Source of the DNA: an uncultured Clostridium sp.
GTDB taxonomy: Bacteria; Bacillota; Clostridia; Clostridiales; Clostridiaceae
Direction: 5' to 3'
Assembly: GCF_937920395.1 (NCBI RefSeq)
Contig: NZ_CALEVF010000391.1
Coordinates: 1 to 10,446, forward strand
DNA length: 10,446 nt
Shown here: positions 6,477-10,446 of the stretch, piece after piece
Layout of the letters: each line of letters opens with the position of its first letter
Numbering within the stretch: the first letter of the stretch is position 1
Translations under genes and position numbers: made by a program
Notes under the pieces: model-generated
The model's input: only the letters and a program-made list of their open reading frames with translations
The model's database searches: none
What the model was told of the DNA's origin: nothing

Positions 6477-8531
6477 TCAGATTTCATAGACCTTTGTTTC
6501 ATAAGCTTTCAATTCTACTTTTCCACATACCTTCTTACTTTCATATTTATCTAACATTTCCTGTTTTAATTCTATTAAAACCTCATGATTTGAATAGTTC
6601 AAAACAAATATATATTGTATTCGGTCTTTGCTTCTCACTGCTATTTCGCACTGAGCTGGCAATTCTATCTTGTCTGCATATGGGTTTATAATTTCGAGTT
6701 TTCTTAAGAATACTTCAACAGTCTCCTTTGTAAATGCTCCACCGAAATAATACACACTACCTTTTCCGTATGTATTCTTAATGAGCCCAGCCTTTCCTTC
6801 ATAATAATTTGAAGTGTATTTACCAAGTACTTCTTGTTTATTTGTAAGTGGCTCTAATATATCATTAAACACTGCTGCTTCTATTTTATCTCCATCCCAA
6901 TCAACATATACTTTGTCATCAGCAGGGCTAACAAAAGTATATTCTGGGATATCCGTCCCGGAAAGTTTCTGTACGAGCCCTGGAAGCTTCGCCATTACAC
7001 ACTTACCAGTGGCATCCTTGTATCCAGTGCGACATCCGAATATTAGGCATCCACCTTGGTCTACATATTCTTCTAATAAATCTTTTACTTCTTTTGTCAA
7101 TATTGTAGCATGAGGATAAAATAATACTGGATATTTTGCTAAGTCCGATAACTCTGTATTATCCTGAATAAAAACATAATCCATAGGCGTATGCGTTAAC
7201 TGAGACGCTTGGAATAATCCTTTCTGACTGACTTCTTCTACTCTCTGATGCCACTTATCCAGCTGTGCATCCCATATATTATTATAATCTTTAAGCACAG
7301 CAAAACTTGCCATATACTTGGAACCAGCTATATCCCCAATTTTATCAATTTTGCCATCAATATCTTTCACTTCAGCCAATCTTCTATTATCTCTATTTGA
7401 ATAATCAAGGATTCCATGCCAGTATATTTCTGTTCCCATAGTACTCGTTCTCCAACGGAAATAGCTTACATAATCAGCTCCATGACCTACACTCTGCATA
7501 GTCCACAATGTCATTTGTCCAGGTTTCGGTGAAGGAGCCTCCATATCTGTATTCCATCCATTGGCTCCAGACTGCTGCTCCATAATCCCGAAATTATTAG
7601 AAATCGATCGAACTTCTGTAAGCTTCCTACTCCACTCTCTATCATTTAAATCAGTGCAATGTATCGGGTTTGATTCCAACGTATATGCGAAATTCGGATA
7701 AGAATCATACATGATAAAATCTAAAGATTCGCTAGTCATACGATGATTATCTAAATTACTAAATAATCCATTAGTGGTAATGAAATCACCCTTTTTAACA
7801 TACTTATGAAGGATTTGACTTTGAAGTTTTACAAACCTGCATGCGCTATCCGAAATAAACCTAGTATAATCCATAACTTCATGAGGATTAACAGCATTAC
7901 TAATAGTTAATCTTGGTACAAATACTTCTTTCCAATCCGTATAATCCTGATTCCAGAAAACAGTTCCCCATGTCTGATTTAGTTTCTCTAGAGTTCCATA
8001 CTTATTTTGAAGGAATTTACGAAAAGCCGTAGTATCACTTTGCGAATAGAATTCATTCTTTTCACAGTTAACTTCGTTATCTATCTGCCATCCCACAATA
8101 TTGGGGTGAGAGCAATAATGCTCTGCTAGTTTAGTTACAATAATCTTTGTAAGCTCCTTGTATTTGGGTGAATTATAATTATAATGACGTCTTGCACCAT
8201 GACGATATAGTACACCTTCCATATTTGCATTCAATACTTCCGGATATTTAAAAGTGAGCCATGCTGGTGGTGTCGCTGTAGGTGTACAAAATATTACTTT
8301 CATTTCCGTTTCCTTAACTAAATCCATAAATTTATCAAAGAAATCAAATGTAAAATTACCTTCTGTTGGCTCAAACTTACTCCATGCAAATTCAGTAATA
8401 CGAATTGTCTTAATTCCATGATCTAACATGCGTGTTAAATCACTTTTCCATAACTTGTCATCCCACTGTTCAGGATAATAACATGTTCCTAGTGATAATT
8501 TATCAACCTTTATATTTTTATTGTTATCCAT
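6477..8531 (-). CDS. GH42 beta-galactosidase, 684 aa, intact
   Basis: A complete GH42 enzyme that cleaves terminal beta-D-galactosyl (in some members alpha-L-arabinopyranosyl) residues from oligosaccharides. The TIM-barrel domain covers about residues 1-390, with CYYPEQW near the N-terminus, the acid/base Glu153 in WQIDNEV and the nucleophile Glu318 in IMEQQSGANGWN. A trimerisation domain follows to about 605 (CLIFGCRTGYKD, YTSNYYEGKAGLIKNTYGKG), then a small beta domain ending LKAYETKVYEI. The start chosen is ATG 8531, eight bases after AAGGAG; the in-frame GTG at 8540 overlaps that ribosome binding site. Unlike the GH42 pseudogene, it lacks the CxCxxC zinc-type cluster after the acid/base motif. 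There is no signal peptide, so it is probably cytoplasmic. It sits between a broken permease gene upstream and a URO-D-like remnant downstream. Confidence 0.94.
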   Translation of the reverse strand: MDNNKNIKVDKLSLGTCYYPEQWDDKLWKSDLTRMLDHGIKTIRITEFAWSKFEPTEGNFTFDFFDKFMDLVKETEMKVIFCTPTATPPAWLTFKYPEVLNANMEGVLYRHGARRHYNYNSPKYKELTKIIVTKLAEHYCSHPNIVGWQIDNEVNCEKNEFYSQSDTTAFRKFLQNKYGTLEKLNQTWGTVFWNQDYTDWKEVFVPRLTISNAVNPHEVMDYTRFISDSACRFVKLQSQILHKYVKKGDFITTNGLFSNLDNHRMTSESLDFIMYDSYPNFAYTLESNPIHCTDLNDREWSRKLTEVRSISNNFGIMEQQSGANGWNTDMEAPSPKPGQMTLWTMQSVGHGADYVSYFRWRTSTMGTEIYWHGILDYSNRDNRRLAEVKDIDGKIDKIGDIAGSKYMASFAVLKDYNNIWDAQLDKWHQRVEEVSQKGLFQASQLTHTPMDYVFIQDNTELSDLAKYPVLFYPHATILTKEVKDLLEEYVDQGGCLIFGCRTGYKDATGKCVMAKLPGLVQKLSGTDIPEYTFVSPADDKVYVDWDGDKIEAAVFNDILEPLTNKQEVLGKYTSNYYEGKAGLIKNTYGKGSVYYFGGAFTKETVEVFLRKLEIINPYADKIELPAQCEIAVRSKDRIQYIFVLNYSNHEVLIELKQEMLDKYESKKVCGKVELKAYETKVYEI

Positions 8532-8539
8532 TTTTTTCA

Positions 8540-8545
8540 CTCCTT
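8540..8545 (-). promoter_or_regulatory. Ribosome binding site fixing the GH42 start
   Basis: AAGGAG on the - strand lies eight bases before ATG 8531. It overlaps the alternative in-frame GTG (8540-8538), which therefore cannot be the start served by this site. Confidence 0.85.
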
Positions 8546-8587
8546 ATGTATATTTTTATTACATTAAAACACCAATTCTATATGGAA

Positions 8588-9116
8588 TTATTCTTTAATA
8601 GCACCAGCCGTAAGTCCAGACATAAAGAACTTAGTCGCGTGCAAGAACCAGCTAACATCACAGCTCCCATATCAGTTCCTCTAGTAGGATCTCCCAACAT
8701 ATATTTTTAACATAAGGGTCAATGCCTGAACCTCATTAGAACGTAATATAAGCAATGGTTGCATAAAGTCGTTCCATGTATTTACAAACTACATGATACC
8801 AAGTCCTGAATATGCTGGTAGCAAGATAGGAGATATAATCCTAAAGAATATGACCCATTTACTACATCCATTAATTTTAGCTGCCTCTATTAATGTCCTT
8901 GGTACATTGTTCTGACAATACTGTCTCATTCAAAATATTCCAAACGTATTTTCACAACCTGGAATAATCAGTGCTAAGTAATTATTAATCCATTCGAACT
9001 TTGGCATCATAAAGAACCAAGTGATAATTCCTACTGTCCATGGTACCATCATTGTAACTAACAGAACTCTAATTAAACACTTTTTCCAAGGTAATGAATC
9101 CATACTTTGCTGCTTA
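8588..9116 (-). pseudogene. CUT1-family sugar ABC-transporter permease pseudogene (MalG type), 5'-truncated
   Basis: The reading frames together give the C-terminal half or more of a carbohydrate ABC-transporter permease. They include TMMVPWTVGIITWFFMMPK (membrane segment), NNYLALIIPG, the cytoplasmic EAA loop EAAKINGCSKWVIFFRIISP that docks on the ATPase, NTWNDFMQPLLILRS, GTDMGAVMLAGS, and the family-typical end MSGLTAGAIKE with TAA at 8590-8588. Several lesions break it: TGA at 8932-8930, TAG at 8791-8789, a frameshift near 8700, and an apparent deletion of roughly 10-15 codons between MLAGS and the FFMSGL end. The first one or two transmembrane segments are missing, and the recognisable part begins directly after the stop of the upstream GH43 gene. 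In CUT1 importers this subunit pairs with a MalF-type permease, a binding protein and an MsmK-type ATPase; none of these is in the window. It cannot make a working protein. Confidence 0.9.
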
Positions 9117-10367
9117 TCAATGAAAGCAGATTGACTTAATTTTCATTGATTTCCCATCCATATCTATATATTTAAGGTACACAGCATGAGTGCCTGTAAT
9201 CTGTTGACTTAAGTCACATACAAATTCTTTAAAATCATAATTGCCGTTTGTACAACCTATTTTTATTTCCCCAATTAGAAGGTCTTCCAGACTATCCAAA
9301 TGTATTTCTATACTACCGCCATATCCACAACTAGAGGCTTCCACTGAACACTGACTTACATTATTGCTGAAATCATAATATTTTATTCCAATCCAGTCAT
9401 TACAATGTATATTATTCAAATAGTTATATACTACTTTCGAATCCTCATAACTTGTCAAGTATGCCTGACCACCTAAAATACAAAAAGCAGAGGCATTCAA
9501 CTTTCTTCTACAATCAATTGGACCTTCTACCCCCTGTGAAGTCATTTCAACCTCATTAATTGTGCCATCATCACTAATTTGTATTGGTTCAATGCATACA
9601 CGTCTATTGTAGCGACTGTGGTGTGTCGACCTATGATAGAATACATAATATTTACCGTTGATTTCCTGAATGGAACCATGATTATTCCAAGTTTCCGGAT
9701 CACATCCAATATTATCAATAATAATACCTTTTTTTTCATATGGTCCCAAAGGACTTTTGCTAATTGCATACCCCAAACAAGTTGCTTTACCTCTTGAGAT
9801 ATCCGCGTAAACTAGGTAATACAACCCGTGTATTTTTCGGATTGATGAGCCTTCATGAAAACCTTCCACTTTCTCAGTGAGAATTTTATCTTGGAATGTA
9901 TCACTGTCTATTTCAACCATATTTTCTTTTAGTTTTGCGCCTTTTAGATTGACTTGACCCCAAAAATAATACACTTCACCATCATCATCTACTAAAACAG
10001 ATGGGTCAATTCCTAACGCTTTTTCTATAATCTGCAAATTTCTAAATGGTCCTTCTGGATTATCACTTACTGCAACGCCTTCTTTTCCTCCATCTAGGCA
10101 ATAATAAAGATAATATTTTCCATTTTTGAAAATACAATCTGGTGCATACAATCTTTTACCATCAGCGCCTATCCCGTCCACGGTAAAACTAATTCCTGAC
10201 GTAGACCAGTCATTGAGATTTTCTGAATAGAATACCTGATATTCATAACTACAGTATATATCATCTCCACTGATATCTTTAGAGCCATATAAATATACCT
10301 TTCCATCATTCCATTGTCTAGCTTCTACATCAGGAATAAAGTATTCAAGTGATAAAATTGGATTCAT
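9117..10367 (-). CDS. GH43 glycosidase with C-terminal CBM6-like module, 416 aa
   Basis: An intact gene with ATG at 10367, preceded by a perfect AAGGAGG site eight bases upstream. The propeller (about residues 1-285) has the likely base Asp13 (YFIPDVEAR), the pKa-tuning Asp121 (GIDPSVLVDDDG) and the acid Glu172 (GFHEGSSIR). It also has the LYAPDCIFKNGKYYLYYCL blade and CDPETWNNHGSIQEINGKYY. Residues about 290-416 resemble CBM6: DWIGIKYYDF, GGSIEIHLDS, LIGEIKIGCT and a TGTHAVYLKYIDM end, which would bind xylan-type or side-chain sugars. GH43 enzymes with this layout are usually arabinofuranosidases or xylosidases; the exact specificity cannot be read. There is no signal peptide, so it is probably cytoplasmic. 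Its TGA stop (9119-9117) coincides with the start of the truncated permease remnant, suggesting a deletion junction just beyond the gene. The leader carries a perfect inverted repeat. Confidence 0.9.
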   Translation of the reverse strand: MNPILSLEYFIPDVEARQWNDGKVYLYGSKDISGDDIYCSYEYQVFYSENLNDWSTSGISFTVDGIGADGKRLYAPDCIFKNGKYYLYYCLDGGKEGVAVSDNPEGPFRNLQIIEKALGIDPSVLVDDDGEVYYFWGQVNLKGAKLKENMVEIDSDTFQDKILTEKVEGFHEGSSIRKIHGLYYLVYADISRGKATCLGYAISKSPLGPYEKKGIIIDNIGCDPETWNNHGSIQEINGKYYVFYHRSTHHSRYNRRVCIEPIQISDDGTINEVEMTSQGVEGPIDCRRKLNASAFCILGGQAYLTSYEDSKVVYNYLNNIHCNDWIGIKYYDFSNNVSQCSVEASSCGYGGSIEIHLDSLEDLLIGEIKIGCTNGNYDFKEFVCDLSQQITGTHAVYLKYIDMDGKSMKIKSICFH

Positions 10368-10375
10368 AATGTATA

Positions 10376-10382
10376 CCTCCTT
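10376..10382 (-). promoter_or_regulatory. Perfect ribosome binding site of the GH43-CBM6 gene
   Basis: AAGGAGG on the - strand, eight bases before ATG 10367. It is the strongest match in the window to the anti-Shine-Dalgarno sequence and fixes the start. Confidence 0.9.
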
Positions 10383-10392
10383 CTTCTATGTG

Positions 10393-10416
10393 GTAGTGTA
10401 AATTTTTTTACACTAC
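10393..10416. promoter_or_regulatory. Perfect inverted repeat in the leader of the GH43-CBM6 gene, candidate operator
   Basis: The arms GTAGTGTAAA (10393-10402) and TTTACACTAC (10407-10416) are exact reverse complements around a TTTT spacer. The element lies 25 bases upstream of the start codon, next to the ribosome binding site. On the - strand it is not followed by a T-run, so it would not terminate the cluster's own transcript. On the + strand a T-rich stretch (TTATTTGTTTTTTT) follows, so a terminator for a + transcript cannot be excluded. A regulator-binding palindrome is the other option. Confidence 0.5.
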
Positions 10417-10446
10417 TTATTTGTTTTTTTCTTTATATATCAACGG

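Noticed and set aside
6428..6691. Antisense + strand open frames across GH42/GH43 genes (also 6814-7113, 5332-5514, 5539-5736)
   Set aside because: All lie opposite well-supported glycosidase coding sequence, have no ribosome binding site and no recognisable domain.
8538..8540. GTG at 8540 as the GH42 start codon
   Set aside because: It overlaps the AAGGAG ribosome binding site, which is correctly spaced for ATG 8531.
879..9116. Stop-codon reassignment or programmed recoding to explain the internal stops
   Set aside because: The internal stops are of all three kinds (TAG, TAA, TGA), occur only in genes that also carry frameshifts or truncations, and the intact neighbours use the standard code and end normally.
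9020..9116. An intact small membrane protein in the permease region
   Set aside because: The conserved blocks (TMMVPW, EAA loop, GTDMGAV, MSGLTAGAIKE) line up in order with one CUT1 permease split across frames, so this is one broken gene.
1..10446. CRISPR array, tRNA/rRNA genes, insertion sequence or prophage attachment site
   Set aside because: No regularly spaced repeats, no tRNA- or rRNA-like stretch, and no transposase or integrase coding sequence or terminal repeats were seen on either strand.

Overview
The window is AT-rich DNA from a low-GC Gram-positive bacterium, most likely a plant-fibre-degrading Clostridia/Lachnospiraceae type. This is inferred from base composition, strong AAGGAGG-like ribosome binding sites and the set of protein families; no rRNA or other species marker is present. 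One gene end lies on the + strand. Everything else reads on the - strand and belongs to a glycoside-hydrolase cluster, described here in its direction of transcription (right to left).

Layout. (1) 1-564 (+) is the 3' end of an AsnB-type asparagine synthetase. It is closed by a perfect 18-bp hairpin terminator that also separates it from the convergent cluster. (2) The cluster begins at the right edge with an intact GH43 enzyme carrying a CBM6-like module (10367-9117). Next come a broken CUT1-type sugar ABC-transporter permease (9116-8588), an intact GH42 beta-galactosidase (8531-6477), the orphan C-terminus of a uroporphyrinogen-decarboxylase-like protein (6465-6196) with a further 30-codon coding-like stub (6195-6103), an intact GH43 beta-xylosidase (6042-4426) and an intact small GH43/GH117-like beta-propeller protein (4339-3401). 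Last are an orphan C-terminal stub of unknown family (3387-2992) and a second GH42 beta-galactosidase killed by two in-frame stops and a 10-bp tandem duplication (2907-879).

How it works together. The intact glycosidases show no signal peptides, so they probably act in the cytoplasm on short side-chain-bearing hemicellulose oligosaccharides (xylo-, arabino- and galacto-oligomers) brought in by an ABC importer. The only transporter gene visible is a pseudogene, so uptake must depend on genes outside the window or be lost.

The most notable feature is decay. At least four genes are remnants or disrupted, interleaved with four intact glycosidases. Three of the remnants have lost their 5' part right up to the stop codon of an intact upstream gene. 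I found no convincing new defence, mobile or RNA system. The items most worth a second look are the precisely readable lesions in the GH42 pseudogene, the flush 5' truncations, the atypical 312-residue propeller protein, and perfect inverted repeats just upstream of two of the GH43 genes.
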